Assembly (NCBI RefSeq): GCF_000152785.1
Contig: NZ_CH672414.1
Location: 1,019,472 to 1,083,471 of the forward strand
Reading direction: 5' to 3'
DNA from: Yoonia vestfoldensis SKA53
Lineage (GTDB): Bacteria > Pseudomonadota > Alphaproteobacteria > Rhodobacterales > Rhodobacteraceae
Length of the DNA: 64,000 nucleotides
Shown here: positions 45,094 to 54,481 of the stretch, one piece after another
Position numbering within the stretch: position 1 is the stretch's first letter
How the letters are laid out: each line of letters begins with the position of its first letter
Made by a program: the position numbers and the translations under genes
Notes under the pieces: generated by a model
Databases searched by the model: none
Told to the model about the DNA's origin: nothing
The model's input: only the letters and a program-made list of their open reading frames with translations

Positions 45094-46902
45094 TCAGCCT
45101 GCGGCTTTTTCTTCCAGCGCCAGCCATTCGTCTTCGGCATCCGACAGCTGCATCTGCCGCGCGATCAATGCATCGGTGGCCTTGGCGAATTTCACCGGAT
45201 TGTCAGTGAACAGCGCCGGATCGGCGAGCAATTCTTCCAGCTTGCCGATTTCCGCTGTCAGGGTGGCGATCACCCCGGGCAGCGCGTCAAGCCGGTGTTT
45301 TTCGGTAAAGGAGAGCCCGCCGCTGGTTTTCTTTTCGGCCGGTTTGTCTTTTTTCGCCAAAGGCTTGGTGGCTGTGGCGCTTTCGGTGAAATCGCCGCCG
45401 CGCTGGTCGCGGTAATCCGTCCAACCGCCCGGATAGACGACGGCCTGCCCATTGCCTTCCATCGCGATGGTGGTCGTCGCCACGCGGTCCAGAAAATCGC
45501 GGTCGTGGCTGACCAGCAGGACCGTGCCGTCATAATCGCCCAGGATGTCCTGCAACAGATCCAGCGTTTCGATGTCCAGATCATTGGTCGGTTCGTCCAG
45601 CACCAACAGGTTGCTTTCGCGCGCCATCAGCCGTGCCAGCAACAGCCGCGCCTTTTCACCGCCCGACAGCGACCTGACCGGCGCACGCGCCTGTGCTTCG
45701 TCAAACAGAAATTCCTTGAGGTATCCCACCACATGTTTGGGTGTGCCGCGCACCATGATCTGGTCGGATTTGCCCGACACCCCCAATTCAGGGTCAGAGG
45801 CAAGGTTTTCCCACAATGTCATATCGGGGTTCAGCGCCGCACGGGTCTGGTCAAAGACCGCGATATCGAGTTTCGTGCCAAGCTTGACCTGCCCTGCATC
45901 CGGTTCAACCTGACCCAGCAACATCTTGATCAAAGTGGTTTTTCCGACACCATTGGGCCCGACAAAGGCGATCCGGTCACCGCGCTGCACAGTCAGGTCC
46001 AGCCCCTGCACAATGCTTTTGCCGTCAAAGGATTTGCTCAGACCGAAACATTCCACGACCTTGCGCCCCGATGTGGACCCGCCGTCAAACGCCATCGCCG
46101 CCGTGCCTTGACGCCGGATCTGCCCTGCCTTTTCGGCGCGCAGATCCTGCAAGGCCCGCAGACGGCCCTGGTTGCGGGTCCGGCGCGCGGAAATACCTTC
46201 GACGGCCCATCGCGCCTCGGCCTTGATCTTGCGGTTGAGTTTGTGGCGCTGCTGGTCTTCGTCTTCCCAGATCTTGTCGCGCCATTCCTCGAACGCATCG
46301 AACCCCTGTTCGGCGCGCCGCACAGCGCCACGGTCGATCCACAATGTCGCCCGCGTCAGCGCGCGCAAAAACGCGCGGTCATGGCTGATCAGCACAAAGG
46401 CGGCGCGGGTCTGCTTGAGTTCGTTTTCCAGCCAGGCGATGGCCTCGATATCCAGATGGTTGGTCGGCTCGTCCAGCAACATCAGTTCTGGGGCTTCGGC
46501 CATCAGCTTGGCAAGTGCCGCACGGCGGCGCTCCCCGCCAGATGCGGTGGCAACAGCACCGTCAGGGTCGAATTTCAGCCCTTCGGCGACCATATCAACC
46601 TTATAGGCTTCCTCTGGCGGCAGGCCAGAGGAAGCATATTCACCCAAAGTGGCGAACCCCTCCATCGTTGGGTCCTGTTCCATATAGCCGACCTGCACGC
46701 CGGGCGATGCAACGCGGGTGCCGCTGTCAGGCAGAACAAGGCCCGCCATCACCTTCATCAAAGTGGATTTGCCCGATCCGTTGCGCCCGACAAGCGCCAC
46801 ACGGTCGCCCGGCTGGATCACCAGCGACAGGTCGGCAAAAACAGGATCGCCGCCAAAAGTCAGGGCGATATCGGAAATCTGGAGAAGGGGTGCGCGTGCC
46901 AT
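45094..46902 (-). CDS. uup: ABC-F ATPase Uup
   Basis: This 602-residue ABC-F protein has two ABC domains (Walker [11 protein letters not shown] near residue 40; [10 protein letters not shown] near 320) and signatures [11 protein letters not shown] and [11 protein letters not shown] with [13 protein letters not shown] and [13 protein letters not shown]. The C-terminal 75 residues are a charged coiled coil ([20 protein letters not shown]), characteristic of Uup, which binds DNA branch structures and affects ribosome function and transposon precise excision. It lies downstream of the OlsB-like gene by 41 bases on the same strand. Confidence 0.92.
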   Translation of the reverse strand: MARAPLLQISDIALTFGGDPVFADLSLVIQPGDRVALVGRNGSGKSTLMKVMAGLVLPDSGTRVASPGVQVGYMEQDPTMEGFATLGEYASSGLPPEEAYKVDMVAEGLKFDPDGAVATASGGERRRAALAKLMAEAPELMLLDEPTNHLDIEAIAWLENELKQTRAAFVLISHDRAFLRALTRATLWIDRGAVRRAEQGFDAFEEWRDKIWEDEDQQRHKLNRKIKAEARWAVEGISARRTRNQGRLRALQDLRAEKAGQIRRQGTAAMAFDGGSTSGRKVVECFGLSKSFDGKSIVQGLDLTVQRGDRIAFVGPNGVGKTTLIKMLLGQVEPDAGQVKLGTKLDIAVFDQTRAALNPDMTLWENLASDPELGVSGKSDQIMVRGTPKHVVGYLKEFLFDEAQARAPVRSLSGGEKARLLLARLMARESNLLVLDEPTNDLDIETLDLLQDILGDYDGTVLLVSHDRDFLDRVATTTIAMEGNGQAVVYPGGWTDYRDQRGGDFTESATATKPLAKKDKPAEKKTSGGLSFTEKHRLDALPGVIATLTAEIGKLEELLADPALFTDNPVKFAKATDALIARQMQLSDAEDEWLALEEKAAG

Positions 46903-46943
46903 GCCCGCCTGCTATTGCGTGGCTTGCGCCAGCGCAAGGGGTT

Positions 46944-47660
46944 TCAACGCGCGCCCATCACCGCGCGCAAGGCGCGGGCGCGCGCCGGTGGCACGGCGGC
47001 GATATCAAGGCAGGTAAACACATGCAGCGTGTTCATCTGCCGGTCCACCACGGCGTGATCGCTGACCCAGCCGCCCATCGCAAGATAGGATCGCAACAGC
47101 GATGGCAGCGGGGCTGTGCCATCGCCCTGCCCGATCAGGGCCACAGTCTCGGGGGCTTTGACGCCGGGGCGCAGATGCGCAGGCCCCTGATGCTGGGCCG
47201 CCAGCCGCGCGAAACCCGTGCCATACAGTGCAGGATCGGTGCCGGTGAAACTGGTGCAGCCCATCATAATCTGCACGCCGTGGTCATCCACGAGCTGCGC
47301 AAGCGCGCCCCAGGCCACACGCACGACATCGGCGTCCAGCACATCGGCGGCAATGCAAAACCGGCCCATTTCCATCATCGGGGCTTGCTGTGCGGCCAGG
47401 CCGGACAGGTCGTAAAACTGCGCCGCATAGCTTTGCGCGACATCCGCGCCCTGTGCCATCAACATGATCCGCGCGGCGGCAACCAACCGGCCTGCCGCAT
47501 CCTCGATCATCAGATGGCGGCAGCGCGCGTCAAAAGCATCGCTGTCCAGACCGGGCTTGCCGAAAAAACACGCGTGCCGCAGCTGCTGACACGCGGCCAG
47601 ATCTGCAGGCGCTGTTGCCAGACGGGTGCGGTACCGGCCGATTTCGAATGCGATTGTCAT
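46944..47660 (-). CDS. olsB: Ornithine N-alpha-acyltransferase (OlsB-like)
   Basis: This 238-residue GNAT-related enzyme fits the OlsB/hemolysin family that transfers a 3-hydroxyacyl chain from ACP to ornithine, the first step to ornithine lipids. Diagnostic stretches: [20 protein letters not shown] near the start, [41 protein letters not shown] (split, about 125-150), [13 protein letters not shown] start at ATG 47660, the residue at which family members usually begin. The partner O-acyltransferase olsA is absent nearby. The same family includes acyl-homoserine-lactone synthases, which are shorter. Confidence 0.85.
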   Translation of the reverse strand: MTIAFEIGRYRTRLATAPADLAACQQLRHACFFGKPGLDSDAFDARCRHLMIEDAAGRLVAAARIMLMAQGADVAQSYAAQFYDLSGLAAQQAPMMEMGRFCIAADVLDADVVRVAWGALAQLVDDHGVQIMMGCTSFTGTDPALYGTGFARLAAQHQGPAHLRPGVKAPETVALIGQGDGTAPLPSLLRSYLAMGGWVSDHAVVDRQMNTLHVFTCLDIAAVPPARARALRAVMGAR

Positions 47661-47726
47661 GGCCTGCCTTGGCGATTGCATGCTGGTGCCCTACCTTATG
47701 CGCAACAGACGAAAAAGGAATATGAC

Positions 47727-48119
47727 ATGGATAAGATCATCAAGACGGATGCCGAATGGCGCGCACAGCTGTCCGATCTGGCCTATAAGGTCACGCGCAA
47801 ACACGGGACCGAACGTGCGGGCACGCATGATGATTTCCCCAAGAATAACGGCACCTATCTGTGCATTTGCTGTGGGGCGCCCTTGTTCGACCAAAGCGCC
47901 AAATTCGAAAGCGGCACAGGCTGGCCATCGTTTTATCAGCCTATCGACCCCGCACAGGTCGAAGAATCGGTGGACCGGGGGTTTTTCATGACCCGCACCG
48001 AAGTGCATTGCGCCCGCTGCGATGCGCATCTTGGCCATGTCTTTCCTGATGGGCCGGCCCCAACCGGGCTGCGGTATTGCATGAACGGTGTCGCGCTTGG
48101 CTTTGAACCTGCGGATTAA
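47727..48119 (+). CDS. msrB: Peptide-methionine (R)-S-oxide reductase
   Basis: This 130-residue repair enzyme reduces methionine-R-sulfoxide. [10 protein letters not shown] (about 64-73) and [21 protein letters not shown] are the family signatures. Zinc is held by Cys46/Cys49 and Cys95/Cys98; Cys118 in RYCMNG is the catalytic residue. AAAAAGGAA precedes the ATG. The stop overlaps that of convergent bamE by four bases. Confidence 0.97.
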   Translation: MDKIIKTDAEWRAQLSDLAYKVTRKHGTERAGTHDDFPKNNGTYLCICCGAPLFDQSAKFESGTGWPSFYQPIDPAQVEESVDRGFFMTRTEVHCARCDAHLGHVFPDGPAPTGLRYCMNGVALGFEPAD

Positions 48120-48595
48120 AACCCGCCGCCCTCCGCGCCAAGAAAACTGCCCGCGTCGATCCGGCCAAACGAGCCGAGCAGCTGTTCCAGCACCCCGATA
48201 TCCTCGATCCCGTCATCGGTGACACGGCGGTCCAGTTGCACGATCCGCCCGTCCTGCAACGTATAGCGGGTGACGTTGCGCACGCGCTCGGCGCTATCAA
48301 AGCGTACGGCAATGACCGTGCGGTCTACCTCTTTGGGGGCAAAAGGACCGATGCGGTCGAACTGGCTGGCGACATAATAGATCGTATCACTGCGCATCCC
48401 GCCATCCGATGTCGGCGCACCAAACAGGGTCACGACATCGGCCCGCGTAGTCTGGCCGATCTGGACCTGCGCCAATTCACGCGCAGCGGGGGCAAAACCG
48501 TTGAACCGGGTCATCGGCGTGCAGGCCGTGACTGCCACCACCGCCGCCACAAACCCAGAGACCCGCAGGCTGGCGCGCAGTTTGGTCATGTTCAT
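48116..48595 (-). CDS. bamE: BamE, outer-membrane assembly lipoprotein
   Basis: This 159-residue lipoprotein belongs to the BAM complex that inserts barrels into the outer membrane. The signal peptide ends in the lipobox VTAC (Cys25). The SmpA/OmlA domain is recognised by [24 protein letters not shown] and [18 protein letters not shown]. An alternative ATG two codons in is equally possible. It overlaps the msrB end and diverges from yceD. Confidence 0.92.
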   Translation of the reverse strand: MNMTKLRASLRVSGFVAAVVAVTACTPMTRFNGFAPAARELAQVQIGQTTRADVVTLFGAPTSDGGMRSDTIYYVASQFDRIGPFAPKEVDRTVIAVRFDSAERVRNVTRYTLQDGRIVQLDRRVTDDGIEDIGVLEQLLGSFGRIDAGSFLGAEGGGF

Positions 48596-48620
48596 ATCAG
48601 GCCCCTTGCTTTGGCATCCG

Positions 48621-49223
48621 ATGCCTTTTATCCCCCCTACAACACCACCCGCCCCTGATCAAGAATCGAAAGCAGCCTTGCCCCAGATGCCACAGTCACT
48701 CTTGCGTTTGGCCGATCTTGCCGCGTCGCGCGGGACCAGCTTTGCGCTGACCCCCGATGCGGCTGAACGCCATGCCATCGCCGATACGCTCGGGATCGTG
48801 GGGATCAAGAAACTGCGCTTTGCAGGCACGCTGACCCCGCAAGGGCGCAAGGATTGGGTGCTGAGCGCTGATTTGGGCGCGACCGTGGTGCAGGATTGCG
48901 TCGTCACCCTTGACCCCGTCACCAGCCGGATCGACGAAACATTGACCCGCCAATACCTGTCCGACCTGCCAGAGCTGACCGGCACCGAGGTTGAAATGCC
49001 CGAGGATGACACAGCCGAACCGCTGCCCGACACAATCGACCTTTACGCCGTGCTGACCGAGGCGCTGGCGCTGGCGCTGCCGCTTTATCCACGCGCAGCA
49101 GGGGCCGCATTGGAGCAAACAATCTATACCGAAAAAGGCGTCACACCGCTGACCGATGAAGCGGCCAGACCTTTCGCAGGGTTGGGCGCGCTGCGTGACA
49201 GCCTGAAAGACACCGACGACTAA
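48621..49223 (+). CDS. yceD: YceD/DUF177 family protein
   Basis: This 200-residue protein belongs to DUF177 (YceD), which almost always precedes rpmF and has a role in 23S rRNA maturation in plants and bacteria. Features: LLRLADLAASRGTSFALTPDA, LGIVGIKKLRFAGTL, DWVLSADLGATVVQDCVVTL with its Cys, and DTIDLYAVLTEALALALPLYP. I start at ATG 48621; ATG 48687 (MPQSLLRL) is a reasonable alternative and neither has a strong ribosome-binding site. Confidence 0.88.
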   Translation: MPFIPPTTPPAPDQESKAALPQMPQSLLRLADLAASRGTSFALTPDAAERHAIADTLGIVGIKKLRFAGTLTPQGRKDWVLSADLGATVVQDCVVTLDPVTSRIDETLTRQYLSDLPELTGTEVEMPEDDTAEPLPDTIDLYAVLTEALALALPLYPRAAGAALEQTIYTEKGVTPLTDEAARPFAGLGALRDSLKDTDD

Positions 49224-49251
49224 AGCGCCCTTCTTTCACCATCATTGTCGT

Positions 49252-49294
49252 AAAAATATCCCCGCCGGAGGCATCAACTGTGGCGTAGCCACAG
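49252..49294. repeat. Dispersed intergenic repeat copy plus hairpin, before rpmF
   Basis: AAAAATATCCCCGCCGGAGGC (49252-49272, minus-strand orientation of the repeat core) is followed directly by hairpin CTGTGGC/GCCACAG (49278-49284 and 49288-49294). The remaining 160 bases to rpmF hold its promoter region but no other gene. Confidence 0.7.
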
Positions 49295-49457
49295 GCAGAC
49301 CCAGGCAAATCAGGCAAAAAAGGGTTGCGCCGGGCGTTTATCGCAGTATTTAAGCGGCCTCTTTCACACTGCGTCTCGACAGGGCTGCCAGATTGGCGTA
49401 GACGCCCCCAAGATGCACAAATCAGGGCCGCGCGCCCGACTATCATAGGGTTCCGTC

Positions 49458-49664
49458 ATGGCCGTCCAGCAGAATAAAGTTTCCAAATCCCGCCGCAACA
49501 ACCGGCGCGCGCACGACTCGCTTGTCGCTGCAAATCCAAACGAATGCGACAACTGCGGTGAAATGAAGCGTCCGCATCACGTTTGCCCGTCCTGCGGCCA
49601 TTACGCGACACGCGAAGTCGTCGCCTCCGTGACCGCGGTCGATCTGGACGAAGACGCAGCATAA
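49458..49664 (+). CDS. rpmF: 50S ribosomal protein L32
   Basis: This 68-residue ribosomal protein begins [20 protein letters not shown] and carries the zinc ribbon with Cys30, Cys33, Cys43 and Cys46 ([17 protein letters not shown]). It is the zinc-bearing paralogue form. AGGG precedes the ATG. plsX follows after 22 bases, the usual order. Confidence 0.98.
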   Translation: MAVQQNKVSKSRRNNRRAHDSLVAANPNECDNCGEMKRPHHVCPSCGHYATREVVASVTAVDLDEDAA

Positions 49665-49686
49665 GCTGTAACGCAGGCACAACAGC

Positions 49687-50799
49687 ATGATACAGCGCCA
49701 GACGGGATCAGTCTCGACACCGGCCAATGTGCTTTCTGTTGATGCCATGGGTGGTGACAAAGGGCCTGCAACCGTGGTTGCGGGCCTTTCGAAGTTTCTG
49801 AACGCCACACCCGGCGCGCATGCCTTGCTGCATGGCCCCAAGGCGGAACTTGACCCCTTGGTCGCATCCCACAATATCGCGGCCCGCGTGACGGTGCATG
49901 ACGCGTCCGATGTCGTAAAGATGTCGGACAAGCCCAGCCATGTGCTGCGGCATGGCAAGAAAACATCCATGTGGTCGGCGATTGACGCCGTGCGCGACGG
50001 TCAGGCCGCGGTGTGCATATCCTGCGGCAATACAGGTGGGTTGATGGCGCTGTCGATGCTGCGCCTGCGCAAGGCCGAAGGCGTGAACCGCCCTGCCATT
50101 GCCTGCCTGTGGCCATCGCGCAATCCGGCCGGTTTCAACGTGATGCTGGATGCCGGTGCCGATATTCGCGCCGATCAGGATGATTTGCTGACCTATGCGC
50201 TGATGGGGGCCGCCTATGCGCGCAACGGGCTGGATATCGCGCGCCCGCGTGTCGGCCTGCTCAACGTCGGGACCGAGGAACATAAAGGCCGCGCCGAGCT
50301 CAAGGTCGCACATGAGCTGATCGCGCGCGCCGCCGACAAGGGCGAGTTTGATTATGTCGGATTCGTCGAAGGCGGTGATCTGCCCTCCAACAAGGTGGAT
50401 GTCATCGTCACCGACGGGTTCACCGGCAATGTCGCGCTGAAAACCGGCGAAGGCACCGCCACGCTGGTCAGCGAATTGTTGCGCGGCGCGATGATGGGCA
50501 ATCCTTTGTCGATGCTGGGTGCCTTGCTCGCGCGCGGGTCCTTGCGCCGCCTGCGCAAACGGATCGACCCGCGGCGGGTGAATGGCGGCGTGTTTCTGGG
50601 GCTGAACCAGACCGTGATCAAAAGCCATGGCTCCGCCGATGCGACAGGCGTCGCCGCCGCGCTGCATCTGGCCTACCGGCTGGGGCAGACCGGCTTTTCT
50701 GACAAACTGGCGGCGCGGGTTGCATCCGCCGCCGCACTTGCCCAAGATCAGGGCCAAGAAAGTGCCGCCGAAGCGGGCAGCAACAACACAGGCGATTAA
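49687..50799 (+). CDS. plsX: Phosphate acyltransferase PlsX
   Basis: This 370-residue enzyme makes acyl-phosphate from acyl-ACP for phospholipid synthesis. Family landmarks are LSVDAMGGDKGP (near residue 17), SCGNTGGLMA, LLNVGTEEHKG and VTDGFTGNVALKTGEG. The C-terminal 15 residues are Gln/Glu/Ala-rich and variable. It lies in the rpmF-plsX-fabH run. Confidence 0.97.
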   Translation: MIQRQTGSVSTPANVLSVDAMGGDKGPATVVAGLSKFLNATPGAHALLHGPKAELDPLVASHNIAARVTVHDASDVVKMSDKPSHVLRHGKKTSMWSAIDAVRDGQAAVCISCGNTGGLMALSMLRLRKAEGVNRPAIACLWPSRNPAGFNVMLDAGADIRADQDDLLTYALMGAAYARNGLDIARPRVGLLNVGTEEHKGRAELKVAHELIARAADKGEFDYVGFVEGGDLPSNKVDVIVTDGFTGNVALKTGEGTATLVSELLRGAMMGNPLSMLGALLARGSLRRLRKRIDPRRVNGGVFLGLNQTVIKSHGSADATGVAAALHLAYRLGQTGFSDKLAARVASAAALAQDQGQESAAEAGSNNTGD

Positions 50800-50803
50800 C
50801 ACG

Positions 50804-51775
50804 ATGACACGGCGCGCAGTGGTCAGGGGCATCGGGCATTACCTGCCCGACAGGATCGTTCCCAACAGCGAGTTTGAAAAGACGCTGGACACATCCGACG
50901 AATGGATCAAAACCCGTTCAGGTATCGAAAGGCGGCATTTCGCGGCCGAAGGCCAGACCACGTCCGACCTTGCGATCCATGCCGCCAAGGCCGCGCTGGC
51001 CATGGCCCAGATCGCCCCCAATGACATTGATGCCATCGTTCTGGCAACATCGACATCCGACCTGACGTTTCCGTCCACGGCGACGATGGTGCAACATGCG
51101 ATTGGAAATACCACAGGCTATGCCTTTGATATTCAAGCGGTTTGCGCAGGATTCGTTTATGCGATGTCAACCGCCAACGCGCTGATCACATCAGGCCAGG
51201 CCAATACCGTCATGGTGATTGGCGCGGAAACCTTCAGCAAGATCCTCGATTGGACCGACAGGGCCACCTGCGTGTTGTTCGGGGATGGTGCTGGCGCGCT
51301 GATCCTGTCGGCCGAAGACGGCGACGGCAGCACTGCTGACCGGGGTATCCTGTCTGTCGATCTGAATTCGGACGGCCGTTACAGGGATATGTTGTACGTT
51401 GATGGTGGTGTCTCGACCCAGACGACCGGCGTCGTGCGCATGGAAGGCCGCGAGCTGTTTCGCCATGCCGTCGAAAAACTGGCCCAGACCGCCGATACCG
51501 CCCTGCACAAAGTCGGGCTGACCGCCGATGACGTGGCCTGGGTCGTGCCGCATCAGGCCAATATCCGCATCATTCAGGCCACGGCCAAGAAACTGGGCGT
51601 CGGCATGGACCGTGTGGTCGTCACTGTACAGGACCATGGCAATACATCCGCCGCCTCGATCCCGCTGGCGCTGTCTGTTGGCGTGGCCAATGGTCAGATC
51701 AAGCGCGGTGATCTTGTCGTGACCGAGGCGATTGGCGGCGGTCTGGCATGGGGGTCGGTGGTGCTGCGCTGGTAA
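50804..51775 (+). CDS. fabH: 3-oxoacyl-ACP synthase III (KAS III)
   Basis: This 323-residue condensing enzyme starts fatty-acid elongation from acetyl-CoA and malonyl-ACP. The start ATG at 50804 (MTRRAVVRGIGHYLPDRIV) is four bases past the plsX stop. The catalytic triad is Cys in DIQAVCAGFVYAM (near 114), His in VVPHQANIRII (near 250) and Asn in DHGNTSAASIP (near 280); GGGLAWGSVVLRW closes the protein. Confidence 0.98.
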   Translation: MTRRAVVRGIGHYLPDRIVPNSEFEKTLDTSDEWIKTRSGIERRHFAAEGQTTSDLAIHAAKAALAMAQIAPNDIDAIVLATSTSDLTFPSTATMVQHAIGNTTGYAFDIQAVCAGFVYAMSTANALITSGQANTVMVIGAETFSKILDWTDRATCVLFGDGAGALILSAEDGDGSTADRGILSVDLNSDGRYRDMLYVDGGVSTQTTGVVRMEGRELFRHAVEKLAQTADTALHKVGLTADDVAWVVPHQANIRIIQATAKKLGVGMDRVVVTVQDHGNTSAASIPLALSVGVANGQIKRGDLVVTEAIGGGLAWGSVVLRW

Positions 51776-51882
51776 GATCGGAAATGGCCGATTCTGCCTT
51801 GCATAACCCTGTTCCAAGCCCTTGTTATTGACTCTGAAATTGGCCCGCGCCAATGTGGTGCGAAATCGCGGGGAAACGATCT

Positions 51883-52185
51883 ATGGCGGATAAGACACTG
51901 ACACGCATGGACCTGGCTGAAGCTGTCCATAACGAAGTGGGCCTGTCGCGCAACGACAGCGCCGATCTGGTGGAAAGCGTGCTAACGCATGTATCCGATT
52001 CGCTGGTGGCGGGGGATACGGTCAAGATTTCATCCTTTGGCACCTTTGCCGTGCGCGACAAGGCCGCCCGCGTCGGGCGCAACCCCAAGACCGGCGAGGA
52101 AGTCCCGATCCATCCGCGCCGCGTGCTGACCTTTCGGCCATCACATCTGATGAAGGATCGCGTCGCATCCGGCAATAAGTCCTGA
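51883..52185 (+). CDS. ihfA: Integration host factor subunit alpha
   Basis: This 100-residue DNA-bending protein pairs with IhfB. It starts at ATG 51883 ([20 protein letters not shown]). The DNABII motif [20 protein letters not shown] with [17 protein letters not shown] follows, and the beta-arm Pro is in [10 protein letters not shown]. It lies downstream of fabH and three bases before the MerR-like gene, the standard alphaproteobacterial order. Confidence 0.95.
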   Translation: MADKTLTRMDLAEAVHNEVGLSRNDSADLVESVLTHVSDSLVAGDTVKISSFGTFAVRDKAARVGRNPKTGEEVPIHPRRVLTFRPSHLMKDRVASGNKS

Positions 52186-52188
52186 TCC

Positions 52189-52836
52189 ATGGTGAAAGCC
52201 CGCGAAGCCTTTCGCACGATATCCGAAGTGGCGGAATGGTTGGACACGCCCACCCATGTGCTGCGCTTTTGGGAAACCAAGTTCAGCCAGATCCGCCCTG
52301 TCAAAGGGGCAGGTGGCCGGCGCTATTACCGCCCCAGCGACATGGATCTTTTGGCCGGTATCAAGCAATTGCTGCATGAAGACGGGCTGACCATCAAAGG
52401 CACCCAGAAACTGCTGCGCGACAAGGGCGTGAAATACGTCGCCATGCTGGGGCCGCGCGTGGACGGCGGATCGGATGACACGGAGCTGTCCGAGGATGCT
52501 CTGCTGGCCGACCAAGGCGATGCGGTGCCGGACCTCGACGATATGCTGCCAGATCAGATGGATCAGCTGCTTGAACCGGTGACACAGATTGTGCCGCCGC
52601 CGCTGGCCGCGCCAGCTGCACCACCGCAGCCCCTGCAAACGGCCCTGCCCTTCGATGATATCGCACAGCCGCGCCTTGCCGTCTTTCCGGCACCGCCCGA
52701 CGGGTTGCCGGATGTTCCCGCCCGCCTGATCGGGCGTGCGCCGCTGCATGCGGGTGCCTTGCACGCACAGGCAGCCCGTATCGCGCCGGTGTTGGCGCGG
52801 CTTGACGCGGTCCGCGACCGGATGCGGCACGGCTGA
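52189..52836 (+). CDS. MerR-type DNA-binding protein
   Basis: This 215-residue protein has an N-terminal MerR helix-turn-helix ([20 protein letters not shown], residues about 10-29) and wing ([21 protein letters not shown]). The segment [20 protein letters not shown] completes the domain. The C-terminal 110 residues are acidic then Pro/Ala-rich without Cys clusters, so no metal or drug sensing is evident. It is always next to ihfA in this group, and its target is not known to me. Confidence 0.88.
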   Translation: MVKAREAFRTISEVAEWLDTPTHVLRFWETKFSQIRPVKGAGGRRYYRPSDMDLLAGIKQLLHEDGLTIKGTQKLLRDKGVKYVAMLGPRVDGGSDDTELSEDALLADQGDAVPDLDDMLPDQMDQLLEPVTQIVPPPLAAPAAPPQPLQTALPFDDIAQPRLAVFPAPPDGLPDVPARLIGRAPLHAGALHAQAARIAPVLARLDAVRDRMRHG

Positions 52837-52863
52837 ACAGCGGTTACGCCAAAAAGATTTCGA

Positions 52864-52896
52864 GCCTCCGGCGGGGATATTTAGGCTCGGATGATG
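52864..52896 (+). repeat. Dispersed intergenic repeat copy after the MerR gene
   Basis: GCCTCCGGCGGGGATATTTA (52864-52883) is the most complete core copy in the window, with a tail GGCTCGGATGATG. It lies between the MerR gene and tRNA-Pro. Confidence 0.85.
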
Positions 52897-52947
52897 ATGC
52901 TTTTCGGGCTTGTTCCTGCGCCAGATTCCAGTATGAACACGCCTAGT

Positions 52948-53024
52948 CGGGCTATAGCGCAGCCTGGTAGCGCGTCCGTCTGGGGGACGGAAGGTCGCAG
53001 GTTCGAGTCCTGCTAGCCCGACCA
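52948..53024 (+). tRNA. tRNA-Pro (anticodon GGG)
   Basis: The gene reads CGGGCTA acceptor, D arm GCGC/AGCGC with AGCCTGGT loop, anticodon arm TCCGT/ACGGA around CTGGGGG, T arm GCAGG/CCTGC with TTCGAGT, and TAGCCCG-ACCA. All stems pair. Anticodon GGG decodes CCC and CCU as proline. CCA is encoded. Confidence 0.97.
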
Positions 53025-53185
53025 ATACGGCGTTTCAGGACAGACCTGAAACAACACCTTTCGCCTTTGCGCGATGCGAAAGGCCGCGATAGGGAAGCAG
53101 TTTTTCCCAAACGCTTATCATCGCCCGCTTGCGTTTACGCGCAGCGGGCGTTTTGGTATCTGCAAGGGCCAAGGGGATGATTTTC

Positions 53186-54268
53186 ATGCAAAACGGTGTT
53201 CTGGCAGACCATCAGATCCGCGCGCTGATCGCGCAGGGTGCGATCCGTGCCAGCGCCCCGATCGACGCGGGTCAGGTGCAGCCTGCCTCGCTTGATCTGC
53301 GGCTGGGGGCCATAGCCTACCGCGTGCGCGCGTCATTTCTGGCAGGGCGCAGCCGGACGGTGACCGAACGGCTGGCGGATTTCCAGATGCATGCGATTGA
53401 TCTGACCGGCGGGGCCGTGCTGGAAAAAGGCTGCGTCTATGTTGTCCCCTTGATGGAAAGTCTTGCGCTGCCGGCGGGGATGACGGGGGCGGCCTCGGCG
53501 AAATCATCCATCGGGCGGCTGGATCTGCTGACACGCATCATCACCGATCACGGTGTCGAATTCGACCGCGTGCCTGCCGGATATGACGGCCCGCTCTTTG
53601 TCGAGATTTGCCCGCGGTCGTTTTCGGTCGTGGCGCAGCCCGGCCAGATGCTGAACCAGATCATCTTCCGCCAGGGCAAGACCATCATGTCCGACGAGGA
53701 CCTGCGCGCATTGCATGCCACAACCCCCATCGTGTCGGGTGATCCGGTGATTTCCGATGGCTTGGGCTTTTCGGTCGATCTGCGCCCCGAGGCGGGCAAT
53801 CTGGTCGGCTACCGCGCCAAGCCGCATACAGGCGTGATTGATCTGGCCAAGCTGAACCATTACGACCCCGCCGAGTTTTGGGAACCAGTGCATACCGATA
53901 CCGGCTGGATCATCCTTGATCCGGGGGCGTTTTACATCCTTGTCAGCCGCGAGGCGATTGTCATCCCGCCGATGCAGGCCGCCGAAATGGCGCCCTATCT
54001 GGCGATGGTGGGCGAATTCCGCGTGCATTACGCGGGCTTTTTCGACCCCGGTTTCGGCTATGCTGCCGCAGGCGGGGCCGGATCACGCGGGGTGCTGGAG
54101 GTGCGCTGTCACGAGGCCCCTTTCGTGCTGGAACACGGGCAAGTCGTGGGGCGGCTGGTTTATGAACATATGGCCGCCCTGCCCGCAGCTTTGTACGGGC
54201 AGGCGATCCAGTCCAATTATCAAGGACAGGGGCTCAAGCTGTCCAAGCATTTCAAACCTAGCGCATGA
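53186..54268 (+). CDS. dcd: dCTP deaminase, two-domain alphaproteobacterial type
   Basis: This 360-residue enzyme deaminates dCTP for dUMP/dTMP synthesis. I start at ATG 53186 (MQNGVLADHQIRALIAQGAI), which has AAGGGGA seven bases upstream; an in-frame ATG nine bases earlier is too close to it. QPASLDLRLGAIAYRVRASFL and TGAASAKSSIGRLDLLTRII (Ser/Lys phosphate site) mark the first dUTPase-like fold, and GSRGVLEVRCHEAPFVLEHGQ the second copy. This is twice the length of the Escherichia coli enzyme, a known form in this class. Its 3' end overlaps a small convergent gene. Confidence 0.93.
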   Translation: MQNGVLADHQIRALIAQGAIRASAPIDAGQVQPASLDLRLGAIAYRVRASFLAGRSRTVTERLADFQMHAIDLTGGAVLEKGCVYVVPLMESLALPAGMTGAASAKSSIGRLDLLTRIITDHGVEFDRVPAGYDGPLFVEICPRSFSVVAQPGQMLNQIIFRQGKTIMSDEDLRALHATTPIVSGDPVISDGLGFSVDLRPEAGNLVGYRAKPHTGVIDLAKLNHYDPAEFWEPVHTDTGWIILDPGAFYILVSREAIVIPPMQAAEMAPYLAMVGEFRVHYAGFFDPGFGYAAAGGAGSRGVLEVRCHEAPFVLEHGQVVGRLVYEHMAALPAALYGQAIQSNYQGQGLKLSKHFKPSA

Positions 54269-54434
54269 AACGGCGCAGCAGGCGCAGGCCCTGTTGCAAT
54301 TGCTTGCCCTGACCCGCGCCGGGGGCGGGTTTGTCCGCCTGCCCGCCGCCTTTGGACAGCATCTGCATCCCTTTACCGATGCCGCGGTTCATGACCTGCC
54401 GGACGACCATGTTGATCAAGCGGTTCATGTTCAT
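54258..54434 (-). CDS. Small basic protein, 58 residues, downstream of scpB
   Basis: This short gene begins at ATG 54434 with AAGGAG seven bases upstream and encodes MNMNRLINMVVRQVMNRGIG, then KGMQMLSKGGGQADKPAPGA and a basic end GLRLLRRFMR. The N-terminus (about 1-28) is an amphipathic helix rich in Met, Asn and Arg; the rest is Gly-rich. It is 48 bases downstream of scpB and the last 11 bases overlap the dcd coding end. The strong ribosome-binding site and the reading frame argue for a real gene. Function unknown; membrane or nucleic-acid association are both possible. Confidence 0.72.
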   Translation of the reverse strand: MNMNRLINMVVRQVMNRGIGKGMQMLSKGGGQADKPAPGAGQGKQLQQGLRLLRRFMR

Positions 54435-54481
54435 CGTTACTCTCCTTCACACCAAACAGGGGCGACGGTAGCGCAGAATCG

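Noticed and set aside
45295-47058. A 587-residue plus-strand frame across uup and olsB
   Set aside because: It lies antisense to two recognised genes and reads as a mirror of their codon bias.
46515-47726. An N-terminal extension of msrB to 534 residues
   Set aside because: The extra 404 residues are antisense to olsB and uup; the real msrB start has a strong ribosome-binding site at 47727.
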